DNA of 50,426 bases from Gemmatimonadota bacterium (GCA_022822445.1 JAJEBR010000063.1:1-50426), one strand, 5' to 3'; positions 8,233 through 16,839 are shown, numbered from the stretch's first letter. Notes: generated from the letters alone by a model not told the origin. Numbers and translations are program-made.

Positions 8233-8916
8233 ATGACAGTACCGGAGAGAATGAAGCCGAGGGGTTCCGCGCGCATGCATGAACTCGACGTAAGGACGCG
8301 GCGGCGCAGGGAGAAGTGGGTCTGGAGGTGCGCCCTGCTGGGCTCGGCCTTCCTGCACCTGCTCGTGCTTCTTCTCGGGGGCGGCCGCACCATTCCGCTG
8401 GCCGGGCTCCCGGCCGGACCGGAGGAGGGTGACGACCGCGCCGCGTCGGGTGCGCTGCAGGCGATGAACATGGTGATACCGCCTCCGCCTCCAATCGAGC
8501 GGCCGTTCATTCCGATTCCCGTCGATATCGAGATCGAGATGGTGGAGTTCGACATGGACCAGGTGTTTGATGAGTCGGCTTTCCTCGGGGAACGCCCCGG
8601 CGTCGGCGAAGCCGGAATCGAAACCGGCGACGGAGCCGGGAACGGCGGGTCGGACGGCGAAGGACGCGGGCACATACCGAAGCCCAAGAACGTGATTTGG
8701 ATCCCCGACGTGCCCAAGGGGCTGAGAATGAAGGTGTGGGTCTTCGTCGACGAGCTGGGAGATGTGGTGGCCGACTCCACCTGGCTGCAACCGCCATCCC
8801 GGGACCGCCGCTTCAACGAGCGGATGATCAGCGAGGCGGCGGAGTGGCTCTTCCGTCCCGCCATCAGAAACGGGATTCCGGTGGCGGCCTGGTTCTCCTG
8901 GGAAATCAGCCGTTGA
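8233..8916 (+). CDS. TonB-like energy transducer protein
   Basis: A predicted single-pass inner-membrane protein of up to 227 residues. A basic N-terminus (RTRRRREK) precedes one hydrophobic helix (about residues 31-48). Then comes a proline-rich periplasmic part (IPPPPPIERPFIPIP), an acidic Gly-rich linker, and a C-terminal TonB-like domain with the expected pattern of a beta strand (MKVWVFVDELGDVV) and EAAEWLFRPAIRNGIPV. TonB proteins pass proton-motive force to outer-membrane receptors such as the SusC-like protein in this window, though no direct link is shown. The start is uncertain: ATG codons at 8233, 8251 and 8275 are in frame, none with an ideal Shine-Dalgarno sequence. The PorX-like gene follows after ten bases. 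Confidence 0.75.
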   Translation: MTVPERMKPRGSARMHELDVRTRRRREKWVWRCALLGSAFLHLLVLLLGGGRTIPLAGLPAGPEEGDDRAASGALQAMNMVIPPPPPIERPFIPIPVDIEIEMVEFDMDQVFDESAFLGERPGVGEAGIETGDGAGNGGSDGEGRGHIPKPKNVIWIPDVPKGLRMKVWVFVDELGDVVADSTWLQPPSRDRRFNERMISEAAEWLFRPAIRNGIPVAAWFSWEISR

Positions 8917-8926
8917 CCCTCACTCC

Positions 8927-10495
8927 ATGCAACGAGCGGCCAAACGAATCCTCTGGGTGGACGACGAGATCGACCTCCTCCGTCCCCACCTCCTCTTCCT
9001 CCAGCAGCGGGGCTACCACGTCGACGCGATCACCAACGGCGACGATGCCCTCACGCTGCTCCGCGGCTACGCCTACGACCTGATCCTTCTCGACGAACAG
9101 ATGCCCGGGCGGCGCGGCCTGGAGGTCCTCCAGCTCATCCGCCGCGACGACCCCCATGCGCGGGTCGTGATGGTCACCAAGTCGGAGGAGGACCGCACCA
9201 TGAGGGAGGCGATCGGGCGCCAGGTGGAGGCCTACCTGGTGAAGCCGACCAGCCCGCGCCAGGTGCTGTCGGTGGTCACGCGCATCCTGGAGGGGTCGTC
9301 GATCCGGCAGCAGCGCGCCGCCCAGGACTTCGCGGCCCGCTGGCCAGCGCTCGCCCGCATGCGCGAGGAAGCCGCGGACCAGGCGGATTTCGCGCGCATC
9401 TACCAGGAGCTCGTGGAGTGGCACCTCCGCCTCGAAGGGGCCGGAGAGACGGGGCTCCTGGACACCGTCGACTCCCTCCACGAGGACCTCCGCCACGATT
9501 TCGGCCGCTGGGTGACGGCCAGGTACCCCGCCTGGGTGCGTGGCGAAGGAGATCCCCCCGAAATGTCGGTGGACATCGTGGAACGCCGTCTGCTCCCGCT
9601 CCTCGGAAAGGAGCCCGTGTTCTTCGTCGTCCTCGACTGCATGCGGCTCGACCAGTGGCGGTCGATCGCCCCCCTGCTCGGAGCCCATTTCGACCTCGAC
9701 GAGGGATACCACTACTCGATCCTGCCCACCGCGACACCGTACGCGCGCAACGCCATCTTTTCCGGACTCTTCCCCGACGAGATCGCGCGCCGGCATCCGA
9801 AGTGGTGGGACGCCGCGGGCGATGAGGGGTCGATGAACGCCTTCGAGGACGAACTCCTGCGCGACCAGCTGCGCCGCCTCACCGGCAGCGACATCCCCGT
9901 CCACTACGAAAAGGTCTTCACCGACCGGAAATCGGAAGCGGTGCGGGCCCGTGTCCGCTCGGCCGCGCGCCAGCGGGGTGCGGTCATCGCGATGGTCTTC
10001 AACTTCGTGGACCTGATGACGCACGGGCGCTCGGAATCACCGATCCTCATGGAGGTGGCCAAGGACGCCGCCGCGCTCCGGCAGCTCACCCGGTCGTGGT
10101 TCGAGCGCTCCACGGCCTTTTCGGTGCTGAAGGAGGCCGCGGCCCGCGGGCACAAGGTGGTCCTGACCACCGACCACGGCTCCATCCACTGCCGCTCTCC
10201 CGCCACCGTCTACGCCCGGCGCGGGGCGAGTTCCAACCTGCGCTACAAGTTCGGCAACAGCCTGCGCGCCGAGGATCCGGACGCAGCGCTGACCACCACC
10301 CGGGCCGCCGACCTGCGCCTCCCCCCGGGGCCGCTGGGCACGACCCACCTGGTCGCCCTGGACGACTACTTCTTCGTCTACCCCACGAAGCTGCGCGAAT
10401 ACCAGCGGCGCTACCGGAACTCCTTCCTGCACGGAGGGATCTCGCCGGAGGAGATGATCGTACCCGTCGCGGTGCTGAGGCCGCGCCTCCGGTGA
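8927..10495 (+). CDS. PorX-like response regulator with PglZ (alkaline phosphatase-fold) output domain
   Basis: A 522-residue two-domain protein. Residues 6-122 are a CheY-like receiver with the acidic pair Asp12-Asp13, phospho-acceptor Asp56 (LLDEQMPG), Thr84 and Lys106. After a helical linker, residues from about 215 on form a PglZ domain of the alkaline phosphatase superfamily. It has VVLDCMRLDQW (Asp237), the threonine-bearing PTATPYARNAIFSG (nucleophile Thr268 or Thr270), TTDHGSIH (Asp416, His417) and FLHGGISPEEM. This architecture matches PorX, which controls type IX secretion in Bacteroidota and has phosphodiesterase activity. No PorY kinase or type IX component lies in the window. The stop overlaps the GTG of the ABC exporter by four bases, tying it to lipid A-type genes. 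Confidence 0.88.
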   Translation: MQRAAKRILWVDDEIDLLRPHLLFLQQRGYHVDAITNGDDALTLLRGYAYDLILLDEQMPGRRGLEVLQLIRRDDPHARVVMVTKSEEDRTMREAIGRQVEAYLVKPTSPRQVLSVVTRILEGSSIRQQRAAQDFAARWPALARMREEAADQADFARIYQELVEWHLRLEGAGETGLLDTVDSLHEDLRHDFGRWVTARYPAWVRGEGDPPEMSVDIVERRLLPLLGKEPVFFVVLDCMRLDQWRSIAPLLGAHFDLDEGYHYSILPTATPYARNAIFSGLFPDEIARRHPKWWDAAGDEGSMNAFEDELLRDQLRRLTGSDIPVHYEKVFTDRKSEAVRARVRSAARQRGAVIAMVFNFVDLMTHGRSESPILMEVAKDAAALRQLTRSWFERSTAFSVLKEAAARGHKVVLTTDHGSIHCRSPATVYARRGASSNLRYKFGNSLRAEDPDAALTTTRAADLRLPPGPLGTTHLVALDDYFFVYPTKLREYQRRYRNSFLHGGISPEEMIVPVAVLRPRLR

Positions 10496-12300
10496 CTCCG
10501 CGCCCCTGGCGGAGGATCCTGTCGTACCTCGGACCGCACCGCTGGATACTCCTGCTGACTGCGGTCGCCACGGCCCTCGTCGCGGCGCTCGACGCGTTTT
10601 CGGTGGTCCTCCTCATCCCGTTCCTGAGTACGGTCTTCGACGATGGCACCGGCGCCCGGGCGGAACCCGACCTGGTCGATCGTGCGCTCGAACTCAGCGT
10701 AGGCCGCTTCGTGGAGCTGGATGGCGAGCCGCAGTCGGTGGTGGCGGGAGTCATCGTCTTCATCGTCGTGGTGGTCGCCTGCAAGAGCGCATTCGACTTT
10801 GTGCGGAGCTACCTGGCCGCCCGCGTCGAACAGGGCGTCACCCGCGACCTGCGCAGGAGCGTGTACGGTCACCTTCTTGCGCTGGACCTCGGGTTCTTCG
10901 GGCGGATGCGGACCGGACAGATTGTTTCGCGCCTCACCCACGACGTCGAGCAGCTGCGCACGCTGGTCACCTCGGAGCTCATCAAGTCGCTCAAGTCGGC
11001 CCTGGAGTTCGCGGCTGCGGTCTGTCTCATGGTGGCGATTTCGTTTCAGCTGACCGTGGCGGCATTCGTGGTGATTCCGCTCACGATGGTGATCTGGGGG
11101 CCGCTGGTACGGCGGCTCCGGCGCGGCGACCGGGCAGTACTGAACACCGCGGGCGAGGTCGGCGCCCACATCCAGGAGACGGTGGCCGGGATCCGCATGG
11201 TGAAATCGGCCGGCGGCGAGCGGCACGAGCGCGAACGCTTCCGATCGCTGACGGGCCGGTACTTCGACACCTTCCTGCGGACCGTGCGCCTGCGCGCGCT
11301 GGCGGGACCCATCACGGAACTGTTCGTCGCGCTCGGGACCGGCATCCTCCTCTGGTACGGCGCCCGCATGGTCGTGATCGACGGAGCGCTGACGGGCGAA
11401 CGGTTCATCGCGTTCATCTTCCTCAGCACCAAGCTCTACGCGCCGGTCAAATACCTCAGCAAGCTTCCCGCGCTGATTCAGCCCGGGCTCGTCGGGGCGG
11501 AACGGGTCTTCGAATTTCTTGACGCGCCGGCCGAGAGCCATGGACGAGATGGCACCGAGACCTTCACCGGCGTGCGCGACGGAATCCGCTACCGGGACGT
11601 GCGCCTGGAGTATCGGAAGGGTGATCCGGTCCTGCGGGACGTAAGCTTCGATGTACCGGCCGGGTCGGTCGTCGCCCTGGTTGGGCCCAGCGGCGCCGGC
11701 AAGACCAGCATCGTGGACCTGCTGGGCCGGTTCTACGAGCCCGCGGCCGGTTCGATCGAGATCGACGGAACCGACATCGGCGACTTCAGCCTGGCCAGCC
11801 TGCGGGCCGGGCTGGGCGTAGTGTCCCAGGACACGGTGCTCTTCCACGACACGGTTTGCGCCAACATCGCATATGGAATGGGGGATGCGCCGATGGAGCG
11901 GATCGAGGAAGCCGCGCGGATCGCGTTTGCCCACGAATTCGTGCAGGAGCTGCCCGAGGGATACGACACCGTCGTGGGAGAGCGCGGCGCGACCCTTTCC
12001 GGGGGCCAGCGCCAGAGGATCGCCATCGCGCGCGCCATCCTGCGCGATCCCCCGGTCCTCGTGCTCGACGAGGCGACCAGCGCGCTGGACACCGAATCGG
12101 AACGGCTCGTGCAGGAGGCGGTGGGACGGCTGCTCGCCGGGCGGACCGTCTTCGTGATCGCGCACCGGCTCTCCACGATCCAGCGCGCCGACCTGATCGT
12201 GGTGGTGGACGGCGGGCGCGTCGTGCAGCGGGGGAGCCACGAGTCCCTGATGGAGGAAGGGGGTCTGTACCGCCGGCTGCGGGAGCTGCAGTTCCGGTGA
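10492..12300 (+). CDS. ABC transporter, fused permease/ATPase (MsbA-like exporter)
   Basis: A 602-residue half-transporter: six predicted membrane helices in the first ~330 residues, then the nucleotide-binding domain. The Walker A motif GPSGAGKTS begins at residue 398 with Lys404. A Q-loop, LSGGQRQRIAIARAIL, the Walker B VLVLDEATSALD and the H-loop IAHRLSTI follow in order, so the ATPase should be active. Position directly before an LpxL-like acyltransferase suggests an MsbA role, flipping lipid A core across the inner membrane; a multidrug exporter cannot be excluded by sequence. The GTG start at 10492 overlaps the PorX stop (GTGA); the open frame extends upstream within that gene but is a shadow. 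The 3' end overlaps the next GTG in the same way. Confidence 0.88.
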   Translation: MTPRPWRRILSYLGPHRWILLLTAVATALVAALDAFSVVLLIPFLSTVFDDGTGARAEPDLVDRALELSVGRFVELDGEPQSVVAGVIVFIVVVVACKSAFDFVRSYLAARVEQGVTRDLRRSVYGHLLALDLGFFGRMRTGQIVSRLTHDVEQLRTLVTSELIKSLKSALEFAAAVCLMVAISFQLTVAAFVVIPLTMVIWGPLVRRLRRGDRAVLNTAGEVGAHIQETVAGIRMVKSAGGERHERERFRSLTGRYFDTFLRTVRLRALAGPITELFVALGTGILLWYGARMVVIDGALTGERFIAFIFLSTKLYAPVKYLSKLPALIQPGLVGAERVFEFLDAPAESHGRDGTETFTGVRDGIRYRDVRLEYRKGDPVLRDVSFDVPAGSVVALVGPSGAGKTSIVDLLGRFYEPAAGSIEIDGTDIGDFSLASLRAGLGVVSQDTVLFHDTVCANIAYGMGDAPMERIEEAARIAFAHEFVQELPEGYDTVVGERGATLSGGQRQRIAIARAILRDPPVLVLDEATSALDTESERLVQEAVGRLLAGRTVFVIAHRLSTIQRADLIVVVDGGRVVQRGSHESLMEEGGLYRRLRELQFR

Positions 12301-13238
12301 CCGGGCGGGCCCTGCGCCACCGGGTGGAGTACCTGTTCCTGCGGACGGTCGCCGGGGTGTGCAGGGTTCTGCCGGAGGTGCTCGCCGACCGGGCCGGGGC
12401 CGCGCTGGGATGGGTGGTGGCGCGCGTGGGCCGCCCCCGCTGGGCCGTGGTGCGCGACCATCTGCGCCGTGCCTTCCCGGAGGCGGGCGAGCGGTGGCGG
12501 CGGGACGTCGGACGCCGCTGCTACGCGCACCTGGGCGCCGAGGCGGTGGCCGTGTTCCGCCTGGCGGGAATGGGTCGCCGCGAGGTGCGGGAGCGGACCC
12601 GCGTGACGGGGCTGGGGGTGGTGGAGGGGGCGGTGCGGGAGGGGCGGGGGGTGATCCTCCTGAGCGCGCACCTGGGCAACTGGGAGATCGGCGGGGCCGC
12701 CCTGGTGGCGCGGGGATTCCCGATCGACGTGGTGGTGGCGCGCCAGCGCAACGAGCTCTTCGACCGCTACCTGACGCGGTCGCGCGAGCGGCTCGGCTTC
12801 GGGATCATACCGCGCAGCGAGGGCCGGCGCGGGGTGCTGGGGGCGCTCAAGGCGGGGCGCCTGGCGGGGATCCTGGGGGACCAGGACGCGCGGCGCGCCG
12901 GCGTCTTCGTGGACTTCTTCGGGCAACCGGCGTCGACCGCGCGCGGGCCGGCGGTGCTGGCGCTCAGGTCGGGCGCGCTGGTGGTGACGCTCTTCGCGGT
13001 GCGGCAGCCGGGCTGGAGGCCGCGCTACCATGTGTACCTGGAGGCGCTGGGCGACGAGGCCGCGCGGGAGGGGACGGGTGGGGGGGGCGGGAGCCGCGCG
13101 GCGAAGGTGGCCGCGATGACCCAGGCCTACACCGCGCGCATCGAGCAGTTCGTGCGGCGCCATCCCGACCAGTATTTCTGGCTGCACAAGCGGTGGAAGA
13201 CTCCACCGCCGGAGACGCCCGGGGCTGGCGGCGAGTAG
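12297..13238 (+). CDS. Lysophospholipid acyltransferase family protein, LpxL/HtrB-like
   Basis: A 313-residue member of the lauroyl/myristoyl acyltransferase family that adds secondary acyl chains to lipid A or acylates related glycolipids. The diagnostic HxxxxE motif is His125 to Glu130 in SAHLGNWEIGG. Later family features are GDQDARRAGVFVDFFG and RHPDQYFWLHKRWK near the C-terminus, both strong for LpxL. The GTG start at 12297 overlaps the ABC stop. A run of eight G at 13080-13087 encodes a Gly-rich turn and could be prone to slippage. The preceding exporter and the following glycosyltransferase make an outer-membrane glycolipid pathway the likely context. Which acyl chain and acceptor are used cannot be told. 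Confidence 0.85.
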   Translation: MTGRALRHRVEYLFLRTVAGVCRVLPEVLADRAGAALGWVVARVGRPRWAVVRDHLRRAFPEAGERWRRDVGRRCYAHLGAEAVAVFRLAGMGRREVRERTRVTGLGVVEGAVREGRGVILLSAHLGNWEIGGAALVARGFPIDVVVARQRNELFDRYLTRSRERLGFGIIPRSEGRRGVLGALKAGRLAGILGDQDARRAGVFVDFFGQPASTARGPAVLALRSGALVVTLFAVRQPGWRPRYHVYLEALGDEAAREGTGGGGGSRAAKVAAMTQAYTARIEQFVRRHPDQYFWLHKRWKTPPPETPGAGGE

Positions 13239-13550
13239 CCGGGCGATCCGCCGTCCTCGCGGCCCGCAATCTGCCCGCCTGCTACATGCACCTGCGTTCC
13301 ACCGGTGAGCCCGGCGCGGGCAACCACATTCACCGGAGATACATCCCACAGACGGGAGAGCGGGTGCAAGCGCGGCCGGCACGGTGCGGAGCGCGGGGGC
13401 GGCGCATGTCCGGTCCGCACCTGGCGCAGCGCGCCGTGCCGATTCCGCTATTATGGAAAGCACTCCGGCTTCCCGGGTGCACCGCCGCGCCGCGGGGGTG
13501 CCACTGCCGCGCCGCGGGGGTCGTTCCGCGAACATGAACCAGGATCGACG
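13239..13550. other. Gap between the acyltransferase and glycosyltransferase genes
   Basis: This 312-base gap has no convincing coding sequence. Open frames that cross it lack homology. It contains a 16-base perfect direct repeat, GCCGCGCCGCGGGGGT, at 13484-13499 and 13506-13521 (22-base period). Just upstream, around 13448-13456, CTATTATGG could be part of a promoter for the glycosyltransferase gene, but a matching -35 box is not clear. The gap breaks the otherwise overlapping gene string, so a separate promoter or a processing site is plausible. Confidence 0.4.
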
Positions 13551-14309
13551 ATGGTCTACATCTGCATTCCCTGCCGGGACGAGGACCGCACCATCGGGGT
13601 GCTGCTCTGGAGGATCCGCGAGGTGATGGCGGAGCTGGGGCGGGACTACGAGGTGGTCGTTCTCGATGACGCATCGCGGGACGGAACGCCGGCGCTGCTG
13701 GAGAAGTACGGACGTGTGCTGCCGCTCACGGTGCTTTCCATGCGGCGGCCGGTGGGCTACGGTTCGGCGGTCGAACGACTGCTGCGTGCCGCGGCCGGGC
13801 GCACGCGCTACCCGAAGAGAGATGCCATCGTGACCATGCAGGGCGACTTCACCGACGACCCCGGCCAGCTCGGGACGCTGCTCAGGACCTTCGAAGGCGG
13901 AGCCGACATCGTGACGAGTGAAGCCGGAGAGGATGCGGTGACCCGGCCCGCCCCCCGCATCGTCCGTTTCGCACAATGGCTGGGCCGGATCGCGCTCGGC
14001 CGCCGCGCGGCCGGGGCACCGGACGGCAACCCGCTGCAGGGCTTCCGGGCCTACCGGGCCGTGGTCGTGAAGAAGGCGCTGCAGGCCGCCCGCAACAGGC
14101 CGCTCGTGACCACCGACGGCTGGGCGGCCAACGCCGAGCTGCTGAAGGTGCTGGCCCCGTTCGCGCGCCGCACCGCGCTCGTGCCGATCGAGCCCCGCTA
14201 CGACATGCGCTGGAGGCGCAGCCGGGTGCGGGTGCTCGCCACCGTGCGGGAGATCCTCCGGGTGAAGAGGGTGTCGCCGCTCGAGCCGGAGCGTCACCGT
14301 GCGGCCTGA
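13551..14309 (+). CDS. Glycosyltransferase family 2
   Basis: A 252-residue GT-A fold enzyme. The N-terminal VYICIPCRDEDRTIG and VVLDDASRDGTPALL are the family's nucleotide-sugar binding stretches, and VTMQGDFTDDP occupies the place of the metal-binding DxD region of dolichol-phosphate mannose synthase-like enzymes. PLQGFRAYRAVVVKKAL and TTDGWAANAELL resemble the later acceptor-side motifs. There is no C-terminal membrane anchor, unlike many polyprenol-phosphate transferases. ATG 13551 was chosen because similarity begins at the second residue; AGGA precedes it by nine bases. A role in lipid A or glycolipid decoration follows from context only. It overlaps the DUF3108 gene by eleven bases. Confidence 0.8.
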   Translation: MVYICIPCRDEDRTIGVLLWRIREVMAELGRDYEVVVLDDASRDGTPALLEKYGRVLPLTVLSMRRPVGYGSAVERLLRAAAGRTRYPKRDAIVTMQGDFTDDPGQLGTLLRTFEGGADIVTSEAGEDAVTRPAPRIVRFAQWLGRIALGRRAAGAPDGNPLQGFRAYRAVVVKKALQAARNRPLVTTDGWAANAELLKVLAPFARRTALVPIEPRYDMRWRRSRVRVLATVREILRVKRVSPLEPERHRAA

Positions 14310-15228
14310 TCGCCACCGCCTCGGACGGCCGTTGCGCGCGGTGATGGGAGCCGTGCTGGGGATTCTCGCCGCTGTGCCGCTGCAGGGCGCCGCCGCGCAG
14401 CAGAACGGCCTGGTGCGGGATTCGCTGACCGCCATCGGTCCCGGGATCAAGGTGTTTTCCTTCCATCCCGGTGAGGAGCTGAAGTTCCGGGTCAACGCGA
14501 GCATCTGGGGGGGGGGAGAAGCACACATGAAGATCGGTCAGTTCGACACGATCCACGGCGTTTCCACCCTGCCCCTTGAATTCCACATAACGGGACGCGC
14601 GATGATGGGCGCGGTCAAGCTGGACGACAAGTTCTATAGCTGGATCGATCCGCAGGAGCTCGTTTCGCGTCGGTTCCGCAAGATTCAGGACCATGGCAGG
14701 AAGACCAAGGAGTACGAGTTTTTTCCGGAAGACCTCCGGGTTCAGCGCATCGACCACGACACGACCTGGGCGCTGCCCTCCGCGCTGCCCCTGGACGACC
14801 TTTCCTTCGTCTATTTTGCACGGACGCTTCCGCTGGAAGTGGGAGACAGCTACACGTACAACCGGTATTTCAAGGATGAGGGAAACCCGGTCATCATCAA
14901 CGTTCTCCGCAAGGAGCGGGTGAAGACCGAAGCAGGCGAGTTCAACACGATCGTCGTGGAGCCGATCATCCCCGGGAGCGACCTCTTCCAGGAAGGTGCC
15001 CGCGCCGAGATCCACTTTTCGGACGACGAACGTCGCCTGGTGGTCTACCTGAGGGTTACGAAGTTCTGGATCGTGCCGCTGTCAATGGAACTCACCGAGT
15101 ACACGGCGGGTGTTCCGACAGAGAACGGAGGTGTGCCCGGGTCAGCACAACTCCGGGAAGACGAACAGCCGACCGGAGAGCGGCCTGACATCATTGGCGT
15201 TGGCGGCAAGGCGGACGATCGGCGTTGA
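14299..15228 (+). CDS. DUF3108 domain-containing exported protein
   Basis: A 309-residue protein with an N-terminal signal peptide (hydrophobic stretch ending in GAAAQ at about residue 34) and a predicted all-beta body. The pattern FHPGEELKFRV, FYFARTLPLEVGDSYTY-like, VLRKERVKTEAGEFNTIVVEP and the late ERRLVVYLRVT match DUF3108, periplasmic or envelope proteins of unknown function often found with lipid-related genes. The start is GTG 14299, inside the glycosyltransferase; ATG 14344 is an alternative that would still leave the hydrophobic core of the signal. A run of ten G at 14507-14516 lies in the coding sequence. The gene ends in a TTGA overlap with the methyltransferase. Confidence 0.78.
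   Translation: MRPDRHRLGRPLRAVMGAVLGILAAVPLQGAAAQQNGLVRDSLTAIGPGIKVFSFHPGEELKFRVNASIWGGGEAHMKIGQFDTIHGVSTLPLEFHITGRAMMGAVKLDDKFYSWIDPQELVSRRFRKIQDHGRKTKEYEFFPEDLRVQRIDHDTTWALPSALPLDDLSFVYFARTLPLEVGDSYTYNRYFKDEGNPVIINVLRKERVKTEAGEFNTIVVEPIIPGSDLFQEGARAEIHFSDDERRLVVYLRVTKFWIVPLSMELTEYTAGVPTENGGVPGSAQLREDEQPTGERPDIIGVGGKADDRR
14507..14516 (+). repeat. Ten-base G homopolymer in the DUF3108 gene
   Basis: Ten consecutive G fall within codons for Trp-Gly-Gly-Gly about 70 residues into the protein. Tracts of this length are prone to replication slippage; a one-base change would shift the frame and remove most of the protein. An eight-G tract lies in the neighbouring acyltransferase gene (13080-13087). 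Whether the length varies in the population cannot be seen from one sequence. Confidence 0.7.
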
Positions 15229-15791
15229 AGCCCAGCCACCGCGGCGTCCGCATCGGCAGCGCCTGGCTCCTCTCGATCGCCTTCTTCTGGGTCGCCCTGC
15301 CCAGTCCCTCCTCGCTGCGCCTGGGGGCCGTCGTCGTGGCGTCCGGACTCCTGATCCGCGGCTGGGCGGCCGGCGTCCTGGAGAAGGATCGCGAGCTGGC
15401 GGTGTCGGGTCCCTACGCCTTCACCCGCAATCCGCTCTACCTGGGGTCCTTCCTGATCGGGGCGGGGGCGGTGATCGCCGGCGGGCGCCTGTGGCTTGGG
15501 CTGGTCTTCCTCGCGTACTACGGGTGGATCTACGGCAGCACGATGGCTCGCGAAACGGACGAACTCGCGGCCCGCTTCGGAGAGGACTATCGCCGCTACC
15601 GGCAATCCGTCCCGGTCTTCCTGCCCCGACTGGCGCCCTTCCGTCCCGGCACCGCCCACGCGGCCGGGCGGACGACCTTCTCCCTGGCCCGCTACCTGCA
15701 CAACCGGGAGTACGAAGCGTTGCTGGGAGCCGCCGCCGCCATCGGGCTGCTCGCGCTCAAGTCGTTCGGCTGGCCGGGCTTCGGGGGGTGA
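15225..15791 (+). CDS. Isoprenylcysteine carboxyl methyltransferase (ICMT)-like membrane methyltransferase
   Basis: A 188-residue integral membrane protein with about four hydrophobic segments. The signature GPYAFTRNPLYLGSFLIGAG and the later ETDELAARFGEDYRRY correspond to the SAM- and substrate-binding motifs of the ICMT/phospholipid methyltransferase family. Bacterial members methylate lipids or unknown small acceptors; the neighbouring glycolipid genes make a lipid substrate reasonable but unproven. The start is TTG 15225, overlapping the DUF3108 stop (TTGA), which strongly indicates coupled translation; no ATG is available before the conserved part. It is the last gene of the plus-strand envelope group and is followed ten bases later by a convergent gene. 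Confidence 0.82.
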   Translation: MKPSHRGVRIGSAWLLSIAFFWVALPSPSSLRLGAVVVASGLLIRGWAAGVLEKDRELAVSGPYAFTRNPLYLGSFLIGAGAVIAGGRLWLGLVFLAYYGWIYGSTMARETDELAARFGEDYRRYRQSVPVFLPRLAPFRPGTAHAAGRTTFSLARYLHNREYEALLGAAAAIGLLALKSFGWPGFGG

Positions 15792-15801
15792 AGCGCCGCC
15801 G

Positions 15802-16203
15802 TCAGCCCTCCGCCGCCTCGACGACGTACAGCACGGGACCGGGCATGGCGCGACCCTTGGCGGTGATCCGGAAATCGTAGCGTCCCGCGACCGGGAAAAC
15901 CACGTTCTCAAGCGGCAACACCAGCCTGGTCCTGGGCGGCGGTCGGTCCGCCGGACGGGGAGTCACCTCGGACTGGCCTTCGACCGTCAGGATGGGCCGC
16001 CGGCCGGGTCCCATGACATCCACCCGGAAGGTAAAGCGCCCGCTGTCGCTGCGATCCCACTCCAGCGCCAGGACCAGGGTCATCGTCTCCTGGCGCGCCG
16101 GGAAACCGGGGGCATAGAGGTCGTGGAAGATCCCGTGGACGTCGAGCTTTCCGTCGGGGGTGGCGGCTGCGTGGTCGCAAAGCGACGAAGCGAGTACTCT
16201 CAA
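15802..16203 (-). CDS. DUF6941-like protein of unknown function
   Basis: A 133-residue soluble protein, mostly predicted beta structure. The beginning, LCDHAAATPDGKLDVHGIF, and the later LEWDRSDSGRFTFRVDVMGP plus VFPVAGRYDFRI, resemble a group of small proteins I know as DUF6941, which usually open with a similar alanine-rich line and GK(L/F)xxxGIF. Their function is unknown. The start is probably the TTG at 16203, right before the conserved part; no strong Shine-Dalgarno sequence is seen. The upstream region is shared with a divergent gene at 16349. Confidence 0.6.
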   Translation of the reverse strand: MRVLASSLCDHAAATPDGKLDVHGIFHDLYAPGFPARQETMTLVLALEWDRSDSGRFTFRVDVMGPGRRPILTVEGQSEVTPRPADRPPPRTRLVLPLENVVFPVAGRYDFRITAKGRAMPGPVLYVVEAAEG

Positions 16204-16246
16204 GGGCGAATCCGGGGGTTCCGGGAGGGAATAATCATGAGGTTTC

Positions 16247-16274
16247 TTGCCATTGCGGATCAGGAGCGTAGTTT
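16247..16274 (+). promoter_or_regulatory. Possible promoter for the gene at 16349
   Basis: TTGCCA at 16247-16252 and TAGTTT at 16269-16274 are separated by 16 bases in a relatively AT-rich part of the divergent region. They would start transcription about 65 bases before the GTG at 16349. Assignment is by eye only. Confidence 0.35.
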
Positions 16275-16348
16275 ATTTGGCTTCGTCAGACCGGCACGCG
16301 GCCGGCGGGGACGTTCCCGGCGAAGCGAACAATAGTTGAGGAGGAGTA

Positions 16349-16675
16349 GTGGCGAAGCAAGAACCCATCGAGCGGGCGAGGGACGAGTTGTTCAGTCATA
16401 TCCACCGTTGCGGCGTACTCGAAGCGGAGGCGGCCGACCAGGACGTCTGGATGACCGAGACCGTCGAGTACCTCGCGGAGCGGTATCCGGACCTCGAGGT
16501 GTCGGATCTGGCGAGGCTGAAGAAGGTGGGGATGCAGTTCTGCAAACCCGTGATTTCCCGGCTCCGGAGATCCCGGTCCGCCCCGGAGGCTGCGCCCGAT
16601 GACGGCGCTTCCGTTGAGGCGTCCGTAATCGGAGAATCGGGCGAGGCCCTTCTCGGAGAACCCCGGGAAGCCTAG
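16349..16675 (+). CDS. Small protein of unknown function
   Basis: A 108-residue soluble, helical protein. I do not recognise a family. The first ~75 residues look like a compact helical domain (EPIERARDELFSHIHRC, VWMTETVEYLAERYP, EVSDLARLKKVGMQFC), followed by a less ordered acidic tail. Two cysteines (in IHRCG and QFCKP) are present. The start is a GTG with a good GAGGAGGAG run just upstream, so translation is likely. It sits between an unrelated divergent gene and the glycosylasparaginase gene, 164 bases before the latter; no shared operon is evident. Confidence 0.65.
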   Translation: MAKQEPIERARDELFSHIHRCGVLEAEAADQDVWMTETVEYLAERYPDLEVSDLARLKKVGMQFCKPVISRLRRSRSAPEAAPDDGASVEASVIGESGEALLGEPREA

Positions 16676-16839
16676 CAGGCCGACGCGGCCCTTCAACGGT
16701 CGCTGGACGACAACGAAGTCCGCCAGCGCGTGGTTCGAAGGCTGGCGAACAGACGGAACAAGGTGCCGGACGGCCCGCGGGCGCGGGTCGTCCCGGCTGT
16801 TGGTACCCCAGAGCACAGTACGGGCAAGGAGAGCCAGTC

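Noticed and set aside
13484-13521. Two GC-rich direct repeats considered as a CRISPR or integration site
   Set aside because: Only two copies, six bases apart, with no spacer-like arrangement and no cas or integrase gene.
16236-16334. Short frame of 32 codons (starting MRFLAIADQERS) with GGGAGGG upstream
   Set aside because: It lies over the putative promoter of the gene at 16349 and has an Arg-rich tail without any family look; it may be chance.
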